From Pseudomonadota bacterium (GTDB lineage: Bacteria > Pseudomonadota > Alphaproteobacteria > Micropepsales > Micropepsaceae), in contig JAFEEQ010000011.1 in the NCBI GenBank assembly GCA_018241025.1, positions 310,001 through 374,000 of the forward strand: a stretch of 64,000 nt of DNA. Direction: 5' to 3'. Every line of letters starts with the position of its first letter. The first letter of the stretch is position 1. Below the pieces are notes generated by a model that was given only the letters and a program-made list of their open reading frames with translations, made no database searches and was not told where the DNA came from. Shown here one piece after another: positions 18,987 to 28,938 of the stretch. The position numbers and the translations under genes were made by a program.

Positions 18987-20327
18987 ATGACCATCCGCCT
19001 CTACAACACGCTGACCCGCGCGAAGGACGTCTTTACGCCCATCGATCCGACCAATGTGCGGATGTATGTCTGCGGTCCGACGGTCTACGACTTCGCCCAT
19101 ATCGGAAACGCACGGCCGGCCATCGTCTTCGACGTGCTGTTCCGTCTTCTGCGCTACAGCTACGGGCCTGATCATGTCACCTATGTCCGCAACATCACGG
19201 ACATCGACGACAAGATAAACGCGCGCGCCGCCGAGCGTGCGGCGAAGGACGGGCGCAATGTGCCGATCCTCCAGGTCCTGCGCGAGATCACTGAGGCGAC
19301 TTATGGCGTCTATCGCGAGGACGTGACGGCGCTGAACTGCCTGCAGCCGACCTATATGCCGCGCGCGACCGAGCATGTGACGCAGATGATCGCGATGACG
19401 CAGAACCTGATCGTCGCGGGGTATGCCTATGCCGCCGAGGGCCACGTCCTCTTCCGCGTCAAGAAGAAGGCCGATTACGGCAAGCTGGCGCGCCGCTCGC
19501 TTGACGACATGCTGGCCGGGGCGCGGATCGACGTCGCGCCCTACAAGGAAGACCCGATGGACTTCGTGCTGTGGAAGCCGTCGACGCCCGATCAGCCGGG
19601 CTGGGACAGCCCCTGGGGCTATGGCCGCCCCGGCTGGCATCTCGAATGCTCCGCGATGATCGAGGCGACGATGGGCGAAACCATCGACATTCATGGCGGC
19701 GGCATCGATCTCGTTTTCCCGCACCACGAGAACGAGATCGCGCAGAGCGAAGGTGCCCATCACGGCCATCCGCTCGCCAATGTCTGGATGCACAACGGCT
19801 TCCTCAACGTCGAAGGCGAGAAGATGTCGAAGAGCCTCGGCAACTTCGTCACCATTAACGAACTGCTCAAGGACTGGCCGGGCGAGGTGCTGCGCTTCAA
19901 CATGCTGCGTACGCATTACCGCCAGCCGATGGACTGGACGGTCGCCGGCATGAGCGAGAGCTGGAAGACGCTCGAGAAGTGGTATGGCGTGACCGAACCG
20001 CTCGCCAATCCGAAAGTCGGCGCGGCATTTCTGGAAGCGCTGTCGGACGATCTCAACACGCCGGCCGCGATTGCCGAACTGCACAAGGCCGGCGACGATG
20101 ACCTTGCGGGTGGGCTCGGGCTTCTCGGCTTCTCCAATGTGCAGCTGAACCTCGCTGCTAAAAAGCAGGTCGATGAAGCTGCAATCGCGACCGCCATCGA
20201 AGCCCGTAAGGCAGCCCGCGCCCGCAAGGACTTCAAGGAAAGCGACCGCATCCGCGACGACCTTCTGGCCCAGGGCATCGTCTTGAAAGACGGTCCGGCC
20301 GGCACGACCTGGGAGATCAAGCGATGA
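18987..20327 (+). CDS. cysS: Cysteinyl-tRNA synthetase
   Basis: CysS attaches cysteine to tRNA-Cys in the cytoplasm. The 446 residues have zinc-site and HIGH regions ([24 protein letters not shown]; first zinc ligand Cys28), the WHLECSAM motif carrying another zinc Cys, the [10 protein letters not shown] zinc His/Glu site and the KMSKSLGNF signature. The length is near the usual 450-460. The start ATG lies behind a purine-rich AAGAAG. A 134-base gap separates it from gltX; it holds an imperfect hairpin (AATCGC/GCGATT) but nothing else I can name. Confidence 0.97.
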   Translation: MTIRLYNTLTRAKDVFTPIDPTNVRMYVCGPTVYDFAHIGNARPAIVFDVLFRLLRYSYGPDHVTYVRNITDIDDKINARAAERAAKDGRNVPILQVLREITEATYGVYREDVTALNCLQPTYMPRATEHVTQMIAMTQNLIVAGYAYAAEGHVLFRVKKKADYGKLARRSLDDMLAGARIDVAPYKEDPMDFVLWKPSTPDQPGWDSPWGYGRPGWHLECSAMIEATMGETIDIHGGGIDLVFPHHENEIAQSEGAHHGHPLANVWMHNGFLNVEGEKMSKSLGNFVTINELLKDWPGEVLRFNMLRTHYRQPMDWTVAGMSESWKTLEKWYGVTEPLANPKVGAAFLEALSDDLNTPAAIAELHKAGDDDLAGGLGLLGFSNVQLNLAAKKQVDEAAIATAIEARKAARARKDFKESDRIRDDLLAQGIVLKDGPAGTTWEIKR

Positions 20328-20515
20328 TGCGGCGCCCCTTCGGCGTGGCGAAATGTCCGCGCGGACGATTCCTTATCTACGCCTCTCAGAACGGCCTTAC
20401 TCTGTGGGGCCGTGTCCTGTGCTTTAGCGCGCGAATTCCGCGCACGTCGCTCCGAGCCGGGACGGCTACTTAGGAAAGTCGAAAACAATTATATTGCGCA
20501 AAACGGACTAAGGCT

Positions 20516-22123
20516 TTGGAAAGACTATACATATTCGACACCACCCTGCGCGATGGCGCGCAGACGCAAGGGGTCGATTTCTCCGTCGAGGACAAGCGCC
20601 AGATTGCGCTCGCCCTCGATGCGCTCGGCGTCGCCTATGTCGAAGGCGGCTGGCCCGGCGCCAATCCGACCGACACCGCGTTCTTCGCCGAACGCCCGGC
20701 GCTCGCCGGCGCGCGCTTCACCGCCTTCGGCATGACCAAGCGCGCCGGGCGCAGCGCCGCGAACGATCCGAGCCTCTCCGCGGTTCTCGATGCCGACGCA
20801 GACGCCTGCTGCCTCGTCGGCAAGACCTGGGATTTCCACGTCGATGTCGCGCTCGAAGTCCCGCGCGCCGACAATGTCGACGGCATCGCCGAATCCATTG
20901 CCGCCGTCGTTGCGCGCGGTCGCGAGGCGCTGTTCGATGCCGAACATTTCTTCGACGGCTACAAGGCCAATCCGGAATATGCGCTGGTCTGCATCCGTGC
21001 CGCGCAGGATGCCGGCGCGCGCTGGATTGTGCTCTGCGACACCAATGGCGGCACCATGCCGGAGGATGTCTATCGCATCGTTTCCGACGTGAAACAGGCG
21101 CTCCCCGCCGCTGCGCTCGGTATCCATGCCCATAACGACACCGAGCAAGCGGTCGCGGTCTCGCTCGCTGCCGTGCGTGGCGGCGCCCGGCAGATTCAGG
21201 GCACGCTCAACGGTCTCGGCGAACGCTGCGGTAATGCCAATCTCTGCGCGCTCCTGCCGAACCTGATCCTGAAAGAGCCTTACGCCTCGCAGTTCGACAC
21301 CGACATCAGCCGCGAGCAACTCGCCAAACTGGTTTCGACTTCGCGCCTGCTGGATGAAATACTGAACCGAGCGCCCAACCGCCACGCCGCTTACGTCGGC
21401 CCTTCCGCCTTCGCGCATAAGGGCGGCTTGCATTCCTCCGCGGTGCAAAAGGATCCTAAAACCTACGAGCATGTTCCGCCGGAAACAGTCGGCAATCGTC
21501 GCAAGATTCTCGTTTCCGATCAGGCCGGCCGCTCCAATCTCCTCGCCCGCCTGTCCGAGGTCGGCATCGATCTCGACGCGAAAGATGTCCGCATCACCCG
21601 CCTGCTCGAAGAGATCAAGCAGCGCGAATTCCTCGGCTATGCCTATGACGGTGCCGAAGCTTCGTTCGAGCTTCTCGCGCGACGCGCCCTCGGCCAGGTG
21701 CCCGAATATTTCGATGTCGAGAGCTTCCGCGTGCTGGTCGAACGCCGCCACAACGCGCGCGGCGAACTCATCACCGTCTCCGAAGCCGTGGTGAAGCTGA
21801 AGGTCGATGGCGAGCCGCTGCTCACCGCCGGCGAAGGCAACGGCCCGGTCAACGCGCTCGACGCGGCCTTGCGCAAGGACCTCGGAAAATACTCGGCCTT
21901 CCTCTCCGATCTCCGCTTGGTGGACTACAAGGTCCGTATCCTCACGAGCGGCCAGGGTGACGATGGGACCGGGGCCGTAACAAGGGTGATGGTCGAAAGC
22001 GCAGACGGCAAAGGCAATCGCTGGTCCACGGTCGGCGTCTCGCCCAACCTGGTCGATGCCTCCTTCGAGGCCCTGACCGACTCGATCTGCTACAAGCTCT
22101 ATCGCGAAGGCGCCCGCGCATAG
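20516..22123 (+). CDS. cimA: (R)-citramalate synthase
   Basis: CimA condenses pyruvate with acetyl-CoA to citramalate, a threonine-independent route to 2-oxobutyrate and isoleucine. The 535-residue product shows the DRE-TIM fold: IFDTTLRDGAQTQGVDFSVEDK at the start, CDTNGGTMPEDV, the metal site HAHNDTEQAVA, GTLNGLGERCGNANL and the C-terminal LeuA-type regulatory domain (VKLKVDGEPLLTAGEGNGPVNALDAAL). GAQTQGVDF points to CimA rather than isopropylmalate synthase. The first codon is TTG, with ACTAAGG just upstream; no ATG/GTG further upstream fits the family. The 188 bases before it hold no other supported gene. Confidence 0.93.
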   Translation: MERLYIFDTTLRDGAQTQGVDFSVEDKRQIALALDALGVAYVEGGWPGANPTDTAFFAERPALAGARFTAFGMTKRAGRSAANDPSLSAVLDADADACCLVGKTWDFHVDVALEVPRADNVDGIAESIAAVVARGREALFDAEHFFDGYKANPEYALVCIRAAQDAGARWIVLCDTNGGTMPEDVYRIVSDVKQALPAAALGIHAHNDTEQAVAVSLAAVRGGARQIQGTLNGLGERCGNANLCALLPNLILKEPYASQFDTDISREQLAKLVSTSRLLDEILNRAPNRHAAYVGPSAFAHKGGLHSSAVQKDPKTYEHVPPETVGNRRKILVSDQAGRSNLLARLSEVGIDLDAKDVRITRLLEEIKQREFLGYAYDGAEASFELLARRALGQVPEYFDVESFRVLVERRHNARGELITVSEAVVKLKVDGEPLLTAGEGNGPVNALDAALRKDLGKYSAFLSDLRLVDYKVRILTSGQGDDGTGAVTRVMVESADGKGNRWSTVGVSPNLVDASFEALTDSICYKLYREGARA

Positions 22124-22178
22124 CTGTCCGGCGCGCGCGGCCCGGTGCATTCGCCGCCCGACCCGCTAACTTGGTGCC

Positions 22179-23087
22179 ATGAACCAGCCCGCGCCCCATC
22201 ACGACGAATTCCGCGGCATTGCCTATGCCGGCGGCGCCTATTTCCTCTGGGGCCTCGTGCCGCTCTTCTGGCGTCTTCTGGGCGATGTCCCACCCATCGA
22301 AGTGACTCTGCACCGCGTTCTGTGGTGCTCGCTTTTCGGTCTTCTGGTCACGCTCGGCCGCCGCCGCCTCGCACAGTTCTGGCAGATCGTCCGCACGCCG
22401 GCTCTGATGCGCGCATTGGCGATGAGCAGCCTGCTCATCGCCGCGAACTGGACTCTCTTCATCTATTGCGTGTCGACCCATCAACTCGTCGAAGCCAGTC
22501 TCGGCTACTATCTGACGCCGTTGGTTTCCATCGCGCTCGGTGTGGCGCTGCTCGGAGAAACCATTTCGCGCCTCCGGATCGCCGCGATCGGGCTCGCGAC
22601 CGTCGCGGTCGCCGCTGAGGCGTTCCGCCTCGGCCATATCCCCTGGGTCGCGCCGGGCCTCGCTCTCAGCTTCGGCTTCTACGGCTATGTCCGGAAGCTC
22701 ACCCCGGTGGATTCGCTGGAGGGCCTCACCGTCGAGACCTGCCTGCTCCTTCCGGTGGCGCTGGTGTTGGTGGCGTGGTGGGCGGTCGACGGGACTGGCG
22801 CCTTCCCCGGCCCGACCCTGACCCGCGATGCCCTGCTGATCGTCACCGGCCCGTTGACCGCGCTGCCATTGGTGCTGTTCGCCGCCGGCGCCAAGCGGAT
22901 CCGCCTGACCACGCTCGGCTTCCTTCAGTATCTGTCGCCGACGATAACCTTGCTGGTAGCAACGCTCATTCTCGGAGAGCCCTTCACGGTCACGAACCTG
23001 TTCGCCTTTGGCTGCATCTGGGCGGCGCTGGCACTGGTCACCCTGGAAGGCCGCTTCGGCTTCCTGTCACGTCGCGTGGCCGAGTAG
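22179..23087 (+). CDS. rarD: RarD-type EamA-family transporter
   Basis: A drug/metabolite-transporter superfamily permease in the inner membrane with about ten hydrophobic segments over 302 residues. The start region (EFRGIAYAGGAYFLWGLVPLFWRLL) and the motifs FIYCVSTHQLVEASLGYYLTPL, VAPGLALSFGFYGYVRKL and TTLGFLQYLSPTITLLVATLILGEPF are those of the RarD subfamily. The natural substrate is unknown; export of amino acids or small metabolites is the usual suggestion. It follows cimA by 55 bases in the same direction. Its last 21 bases overlap the convergent LOG-family gene. Confidence 0.92.
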   Translation: MNQPAPHHDEFRGIAYAGGAYFLWGLVPLFWRLLGDVPPIEVTLHRVLWCSLFGLLVTLGRRRLAQFWQIVRTPALMRALAMSSLLIAANWTLFIYCVSTHQLVEASLGYYLTPLVSIALGVALLGETISRLRIAAIGLATVAVAAEAFRLGHIPWVAPGLALSFGFYGYVRKLTPVDSLEGLTVETCLLLPVALVLVAWWAVDGTGAFPGPTLTRDALLIVTGPLTALPLVLFAAGAKRIRLTTLGFLQYLSPTITLLVATLILGEPFTVTNLFAFGCIWAALALVTLEGRFGFLSRRVAE

Positions 23088-23636
23088 GGCGTCGAGCTTG
23101 TCCAGCGCCTCATCCGGCGTCTTTACTACGTGGTAGAAGCTCTCGATCGAACGCAGCGCGAAGCCTTCGCGCACGATGCGCGCCAGCAGCGGCCAGAGCG
23201 GTTCGAAAAATCCGTCGGTATCGACGATGACGATCGGCTTGTCGTGCGCCCGGAGCTGCGAGATCGACAGGACCTCGAAAAGCTCGTCCAGCGTCCCTAG
23301 TCCGCCCGGCAGGATGACGAAGGCATCGGACCGGCCGAGCATGATCTGCTTACGCACCTGCATGTCGGGCACGACGATCAGCTCTTCGGATTCGGGCGCC
23401 AGGGGGATTTCGATTTTCTTCAGGAACTCCGGCAGCACGCCCAGAACCTTCGCGCCCGCGGCATGGGCGGCCATGGCGGCCTCGCCCATCAGCCCGTTCT
23501 TGCCGCCGCCGAACACCATGTCGTAGCCGAGCTCCCCGATCAGGGTCCCGAGCCGCTTCGCAGCCGCCGCATAGCTTGGCCGTGCGCCCGGCGACGAGCC
23601 ACAGAACACGCAGATGGCAGCAGACTTCTTTTCCAT
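23067..23636 (-). CDS. LOG-family protein (cytokinin riboside 5'-monophosphate phosphoribohydrolase type, TIGR00730)
   Basis: Family members hydrolyse nucleoside 5'-monophosphates (in plants, cytokinin nucleotides) to free base and ribose-5-phosphate; the bacterial role is usually undefined. The 189-residue product begins MEKKSAAICVFCGSSPG, and GGGKNGLMGE and the PGGLGTLDELFE signature (PGGxGTxxE) are present. I use the ATG ending at 23636; a longer frame upstream shows no family character. The older label 'lysine decarboxylase' for this family is a misnomer. It starts 64 bases from the divergent micropeptide gene. Confidence 0.9.
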   Translation of the reverse strand: MEKKSAAICVFCGSSPGARPSYAAAAKRLGTLIGELGYDMVFGGGKNGLMGEAAMAAHAAGAKVLGVLPEFLKKIEIPLAPESEELIVVPDMQVRKQIMLGRSDAFVILPGGLGTLDELFEVLSISQLRAHDKPIVIVDTDGFFEPLWPLLARIVREGFALRSIESFYHVVKTPDEALDKLDALLGHAT

Positions 23637-23700
23637 GGCAGCATCGGGGTTGCGCGGCGCAGCCGCAGTTCCTAAACAGAATCGTCCGGAGACCCTACAC

Positions 23701-23793
23701 GTGCCCCGCGCCATCATCATCCTCGGCATTGTCGCGCTCATCGCCGTCGTCGCAGGCTTCCTGGCCTTCGGCGGCGGGAATATGGGGCACTAG
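23701..23793 (+). CDS. Putative 30-residue single-span membrane peptide
   Basis: This tiny frame opens with GTG, preceded at eight bases by CCGGAGA, and ends in TAG exactly one base before the ATG of the ABC exporter. The peptide starts VPRAIIILGIVALIAVVAG: a basic residue, then about 18 strongly hydrophobic residues, then a Gly-rich tail ending NMGH. The ribosome-binding site, the coherent membrane segment and the tight junction all support translation, with translational coupling to the exporter. I know of no named family for it. It may be a small accessory subunit or only a coupling leader. Confidence 0.6.
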   Translation: MPRAIIILGIVALIAVVAGFLAFGGGNMGH

Positions 23794-25662
23794 ATGGCGC
23801 GTCCCATCGTCGAGGAAGGCGACGGCGCGCCGTCCTTCCGCCCATTGTGGAACCTGCTGCCTTACCTGTGGCCGCCCGGCCAGCCGGAATTGCGGCTGCG
23901 CGTTTTGGTATCCATCGTTTTCCTCGTTCTCGCGACCGCGACGACGAGCGTATCGCCGCTCTTCCTCGGCTACGCCGTGGACGCGCTGGCCGGATCGCCG
24001 GCGGCTATCGTCATCTCCGTCGCGCTCGCCTTCATCGCCGCCTATGTCATCTCCCGCATCCTGATGCAGACGTTGGCGCAGTTGCGCGACGGGATCTTCG
24101 CCAAGGTCCAGTATCACGCGATGCGCGAGGTCGCGGTCTCGACCTTCGCCCATGTCCATACCCTCTCGCTGCGCTTCCATCTCGAACGCAAGACCGGCGG
24201 CCTGTCGCGGGTGATCGAGCGCGGCACCAAGGGCATCGACACGCTGCTTTCCTTTGCGCTGTTCAGTATTTTCCCGACTGTCCTGCTGCTTGGCTTCTAC
24301 GCCTTTATTCTGCTGAAGATGCTGAGCGTCTGGGTCGCGCTCGCGACCACTGTGATGGTCGTGGCCTATGTCTGGTTCACCTTCGCCATCACCCGCTGGC
24401 GCATCCAGTTCCGCCGCGACATGAACCAGAGCGACCAGGACGCCAACACCAAGGCGGTCGACAGTCTGCTGAACTACGAGACGGTGAAGTACTTCAACAA
24501 CGAGGCGCACGAGACCCGGCGCTTCGACATTTCGATGGAGAAGTATTCCCGCGCCTCCATCCAGGCGCAGATTTCGCTGGCGCTGCTTAATACGGGTCAG
24601 GCGGCGATCATGGCCGTGGGGCTCGGTGTCGTACTGTGGCTCGGCGCCGCGGACGTCAAGGCCGGACTCATCACCATCGGCGTCTTCACCGCGGCCAACG
24701 GCATCCTGATCCAGCTTTATCAGCCGCTAAATTTGCTCGGCACGGTCTACCGCGAGATCACCCAGGCGATGGTCGACATGGATGCGATGTTCCGCCTGCT
24801 GTACCAGCCCCGCGAAGTCACCGACAAGCCCGATGCAAAAGACCTCATCGTCAGCGGCGGCGAAATCCGTTTCGACAATGTCGTGTTTTCCTACGAGCCA
24901 GCGCGCACCGTGCTCAAGGGCGTCAGCTTCACCGTACCGGCCGGCAAGACCGTGGCCGTGGTCGGACCGTCCGGCGCCGGCAAGTCGACGATTTCACGCA
25001 TCCTCTACCGCTTCTACGACATCCAGTCCGGCAGCGTGACCATCGACGGGCAGGACATCCACGACGTCACCCAGGCCTCGCTGCGCAAGGTCATCGGCAT
25101 CGTCCCGCAGGATACGGTGCTCTTCAACGACACCGTCCGCTACAACATCGCTTATGGCCGGATCGGCGCGACCGAAGCCGAGGTCAAGGACGCAGCCCGT
25201 CTCGCCCAGATCGACAAATTCATCCGTGAATTGCCGCTCGGCTACGACGCGATGGTCGGCGAACGCGGCCTGAAGCTCTCGGGCGGCGAGAAGCAGCGCG
25301 TCGCCATTGCCCGCACCATCCTCAAGAACCCGCCCATCCTGCTGCTCGACGAGGCAACCTCGGCGCTCGATACCCATACCGAGCGCGAAATCCAGGGCGC
25401 GCTCGCCGAGGTTTCACGCAACCGCACGTCGCTGGTCATCGCGCACCGTCTTTCGACCGTGATCGACGCGGACGAGATACTGGTCCTCGATCATGGCGAA
25501 ATCGTCGAGCGTGGCCGCCATGCCGAGCTGGTTGCCCGTAACGGGCACTACGCATCGATGTGGAACAAGCAGAAGCAGGCCGCCGAGGCGATGGAAATCC
25601 TGAAATCGGTCGAGAACGATCCCGACGTTGCGCCGGGCGTCGCGCGCGTTGCGGCTGACTGA
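23794..25662 (+). CDS. Atm1/HMT1-type ABC exporter (permease-ATPase fusion)
   Basis: A half-transporter of 622 residues that should homodimerise in the inner membrane. The N-terminal six-helix ABC_membrane domain covers about residues 25-330 and contains LRDGIFAKVQYHAMREVAV and DSLLNYETVKYFNNEAHE, the latter typical of Atm1/ABCB7/HMT1. The ATPase has Walker A GPSGAGKST near residue 391, signature LSGGEKQRVAIARTIL near 495 and Walker B ILLLDEATSALD. Relatives export glutathione-linked compounds, persulfides or metal-glutathione complexes, which would fit a cell with the glutathione reductase seen in this window. The micropeptide gene abuts its start. Confidence 0.93.
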   Translation: MARPIVEEGDGAPSFRPLWNLLPYLWPPGQPELRLRVLVSIVFLVLATATTSVSPLFLGYAVDALAGSPAAIVISVALAFIAAYVISRILMQTLAQLRDGIFAKVQYHAMREVAVSTFAHVHTLSLRFHLERKTGGLSRVIERGTKGIDTLLSFALFSIFPTVLLLGFYAFILLKMLSVWVALATTVMVVAYVWFTFAITRWRIQFRRDMNQSDQDANTKAVDSLLNYETVKYFNNEAHETRRFDISMEKYSRASIQAQISLALLNTGQAAIMAVGLGVVLWLGAADVKAGLITIGVFTAANGILIQLYQPLNLLGTVYREITQAMVDMDAMFRLLYQPREVTDKPDAKDLIVSGGEIRFDNVVFSYEPARTVLKGVSFTVPAGKTVAVVGPSGAGKSTISRILYRFYDIQSGSVTIDGQDIHDVTQASLRKVIGIVPQDTVLFNDTVRYNIAYGRIGATEAEVKDAARLAQIDKFIRELPLGYDAMVGERGLKLSGGEKQRVAIARTILKNPPILLLDEATSALDTHTEREIQGALAEVSRNRTSLVIAHRLSTVIDADEILVLDHGEIVERGRHAELVARNGHYASMWNKQKQAAEAMEILKSVENDPDVAPGVARVAAD

Positions 25663-25689
25663 GCGTCCGCCGCAACCTTACCTTCGCAT

Positions 25690-28600
25690 CTATTCTGCCG
25701 GCGTCGCGTCCGCGGCGGTATCGTCGCGTCCGCCACGCCATTTGCGCACTGCGCGAATCGGTGCCGAAAGCGCACCGGCCATCGCCGGACCGATATTCCC
25801 GCGCCGCTCGCGCAGGCGATAGGGCAGGGAAAGTAGCGCTGGTACGACGCCCAGAGTGATCATCTTCGAGAAGGCAAGTCCGAACACGATTGCGGTCGAC
25901 AGCTGGACCCACATGCCCGCATTGGGTCCGCCGATCGTCACCTGGCGGCTTGCGAAGTCGATTTCGATCGCGAACATCATCGGCAAGAGGCCGCCGATCG
26001 CCGTGATCGTCGTCAGGAACACCGGGCGCAAGCGCTGCGCACTCGACCGGATCACCGCTTCGATCGGATCCATGCCGCTCTCAAGCAGGCGGTGGAACGT
26101 GTCGATCAGGACGATGTTGTGGTTCACCACGATGCCCGCGAGCGCGAGCATGCCGGTTCCGGTCATGATCAGCGAGAATGTCTGACCCATCACCACCATG
26201 CCGAGCAGGGCTCCGATCATGGCGAGGATCACGGCCATCAGGATGATGCTGGCGTGATAGAAGCTGTTGAATAGTGCCAGAAGCACGATGGCGATGAGAA
26301 ACAGCGCCAGGCCGGCCGCGACCAACAGGAAGCTGCCGGATTCGTTCTGCTGCTCGTCCGCGCCCTTGAACGATATGCGCACCTCATGCGGGAAAGGCTG
26401 CTTGGCAATCCAGGCTTTTAGTGTCGCGACCTCGGCGCTCGGCAGGATCCCGGATGCTTTGTCGAGATTGGCGCGCACATGGTAGACGCGGTGGGCATCG
26501 ACGCGTTCGATGGAGTTCACCTGCTGCGCAGGGCGAACCGTTACGAAGGTCGAGAGCGGCACCATCTGTGGGCCCTGTCCGGCCGCGCCGGGAACGGCGA
26601 CGCGGAGGTCGTCGAGCGCATGGATGCCGCGCTGGGCCGCGGGATAGCGGACGCGGATATCGACCTCGTCATTCGAGTCGTCCGGGCGGTACTTGCCGAC
26701 CAGAATGCCGTTGGTGACGAGCTGAACGGCGGTGCCAATGGTCTGTGTTGAGACGCCAAACCGGCTTGCAATTTCGCGATTGACGTCCAGGTCCCATTCG
26801 ATGCCTGGAAGTGGCCGCGTGTCTTCCACGTCGGTCAGCTCCTTCAGGCTGTCCATATGGGCTCGGACGGCCGCGGTCACCGCAGCGAGCTGCTGGTAGT
26901 CGTCCGACGACACGTCGATCATGACGTCCTTGCCGGTCGGTGGGCCGTTCTGCGGCTTGCGCACTTCGACCTTGATGCCCGCCAGATTGGCCGTCTTGCG
27001 GCGGATCTCGGCCAGGATTTCGTTGCCGGGCCGACGATCGCGGTAATCTTTCAGCTCGATGGTGATACGACCGATATTGTCGACCGGCACGCCGCCATCG
27101 CGGTTGTTGGTGTTCACCTGACCGCCGGCCGTCGCGAAAATCTGCTTGATGCCGGGAACGGTCTCGACGATGCGCTCCACGCTCATGACGATGTCGCGCT
27201 TCTCGCCGGCCGACAGATTGCCACGCGCGGAAATCAGCACCGTCGCGACGCTGGTATCGGTGTCGACGAAGAATTCGACGCCGCGGCCGAAGAACATGAC
27301 CGAGAGGATCACCATGATCGCGACGCCGACACCACCCGCAATCGTGCGGCCGGGAATTTCGGTCAGGCGCGCAGCGAGCTTGGCATACCAGCCGGTGATC
27401 CCGGGAATGTCACGCCAGTCGCCGGTTTCCGATGCTTCAATGGCGCGTTCATGCTCTTCGTCGCGCGGAGGCGCCTTGCCGAACATGCCGCCGAGTACGG
27501 GCATGAAGATCAGCGCCACGATCATCGCCGCCGACAGGACGACGATGAGCGTGATCGGGAAGAAGCTCATGAACTTGCCGGGTATGCCCGGCCAAAGCAG
27601 CATCGGCAGGAAGGCGCCGATCATTGTCGCCGTGGCGCTGACCACGGGCCAGAACATGCGCAGGCCAGCCTCGGCGAATGCCTGTTTCGGCTTGTGGCCT
27701 TCGGTCATCTTCCGGTCGGCGTACTCGACAACGATGATCGCGCCGTCGACCAGGATTCCGACTGCCAGCAGCAGCGCGAACATGATCATGAAGTTCAGCG
27801 TGTAGCCGACGCCGTTCAATACGAAGAACGCCATCAGGAACGAGGTCGGAATCGAGATGCCGACAAGCAGGCCCGAGCGCACGCCGAGTGCGGCCACGAC
27901 GATGATCATCACCAGAATGATGGCGAGCACGATCGAGTCGGTCAGCGAATTGAGCTGGTCGCGGATGTCGGTCGACTCGTCGAACATGTAGTTCAGATGG
28001 ACGCCTGGTGGCCACGCCTTGGCCGCCTTGTCGACAATCTCGCGCACCGCCGCGTTGGTGGCGATGATGTTCGCGCCGATGCGCTTCGTGACGTTGATGG
28101 CGATGGCAGGCTTGCCGTTGATCCGGGCATAGCTCGTCGGGTCGTAGAATGTGCGGCGCACATTGGCGACATCCTTTAGCGTGACCGTCGCGTCGGCAGT
28201 CGACCGGATCGGCAAGTTGAGGACGTCTTCCCCGTTTTCGATGACGCCGGGTACCTTTACTGCGAAGCTGCCGTGACCGGTGTCGAGCGAGCCGGCGGCA
28301 ATCAGGCGGTTGTTCTGCGAGATCGCATTGAACATTTCCTGCTGCGAGATGCCGTAGGCTTCGAGCTTGGCCGGATCGATGACGATCTCCAGCATTTCGG
28401 GGCGGTCGCCCGAAAGCTCTGCATCGAGCACCGAAGGGATGGTCTTGATATCGTCGGACAGGTCGCGTGCCAGCTTGAGCAGCGTACGCTCGGGGACATT
28501 GCCCGAGAGGCCGACAGTGATGACCGGAAACAGGCTGGAGTTGAACTCCTGCACGATCGGAGGGTTCGCGTCCTGGGGCAGGCGCGCGCGTGTTGCATCG

Positions 28601-28938
28601 ACCTGGGCGCGGACGTCTTCGAGGGCCTTCTGCTTGTTAAAGTTGACGTCGAATTCGAGCATGATGATCGCCGCGCCCTGGTAGGCGCGAGCGGTCATGG
28701 TCTTGATGCCCTCGATGGAGCGCAGATTGGTCTCGAGCGGCTTGACGAGCAGGCGCTCGCTGTCTTCCGGGCTGATGCCCGGATAGGTCACTTGCACCAG
28801 CAGCATCGGGAACGGGATGTCCGGCTGGGCTTCTTTCGGGATGTTGTTGAACGCGATGATGCCGCTGACGATCGACACGACGATCAGCGCGAGGACGAGC
28901 CTGGTATTGTTGACGGCCCACTCGACGATGCGGGTCAT
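25690..28938 (-). CDS. RND-family efflux transporter, inner-membrane permease
   Basis: A 1082-residue AcrB-like proton-driven pump. It starts MTRIVEWAVNNTRLVLALIV and shows the twelve-helix, two-porter-domain layout: AFNNIPKEAQPDIPFP after the first helix, a long periplasmic domain, the GILVDGAIIVVEY segment of helix 4 with its proton-relay Asp, and a second periplasmic loop. The ATG ending at 28938 overlaps the adaptor gene by four bases (ATGA), so the pair is translationally coupled; a longer open frame upstream is antisense noise. No outer-membrane channel is encoded nearby. Substrates are unknown; PadR control suggests a small-molecule inducer. Confidence 0.93.
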   Translation of the reverse strand: MTRIVEWAVNNTRLVLALIVVSIVSGIIAFNNIPKEAQPDIPFPMLLVQVTYPGISPEDSERLLVKPLETNLRSIEGIKTMTARAYQGAAIIMLEFDVNFNKQKALEDVRAQVDATRARLPQDANPPIVQEFNSSLFPVITVGLSGNVPERTLLKLARDLSDDIKTIPSVLDAELSGDRPEMLEIVIDPAKLEAYGISQQEMFNAISQNNRLIAAGSLDTGHGSFAVKVPGVIENGEDVLNLPIRSTADATVTLKDVANVRRTFYDPTSYARINGKPAIAINVTKRIGANIIATNAAVREIVDKAAKAWPPGVHLNYMFDESTDIRDQLNSLTDSIVLAIILVMIIVVAALGVRSGLLVGISIPTSFLMAFFVLNGVGYTLNFMIMFALLLAVGILVDGAIIVVEYADRKMTEGHKPKQAFAEAGLRMFWPVVSATATMIGAFLPMLLWPGIPGKFMSFFPITLIVVLSAAMIVALIFMPVLGGMFGKAPPRDEEHERAIEASETGDWRDIPGITGWYAKLAARLTEIPGRTIAGGVGVAIMVILSVMFFGRGVEFFVDTDTSVATVLISARGNLSAGEKRDIVMSVERIVETVPGIKQIFATAGGQVNTNNRDGGVPVDNIGRITIELKDYRDRRPGNEILAEIRRKTANLAGIKVEVRKPQNGPPTGKDVMIDVSSDDYQQLAAVTAAVRAHMDSLKELTDVEDTRPLPGIEWDLDVNREIASRFGVSTQTIGTAVQLVTNGILVGKYRPDDSNDEVDIRVRYPAAQRGIHALDDLRVAVPGAAGQGPQMVPLSTFVTVRPAQQVNSIERVDAHRVYHVRANLDKASGILPSAEVATLKAWIAKQPFPHEVRISFKGADEQQNESGSFLLVAAGLALFLIAIVLLALFNSFYHASIILMAVILAMIGALLGMVVMGQTFSLIMTGTGMLALAGIVVNHNIVLIDTFHRLLESGMDPIEAVIRSSAQRLRPVFLTTITAIGGLLPMMFAIEIDFASRQVTIGGPNAGMWVQLSTAIVFGLAFSKMITLGVVPALLSLPYRLRERRGNIGPAMAGALSAPIRAVRKWRGGRDDTAADATPAE

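Noticed and set aside
20324..20473. A 49-codon frame overlapping the cysS stop by four bases
   Set aside because: The Arg-rich product has no pattern and no ribosome-binding site of its own. It may be chance, although ATGA coupling keeps it possible.
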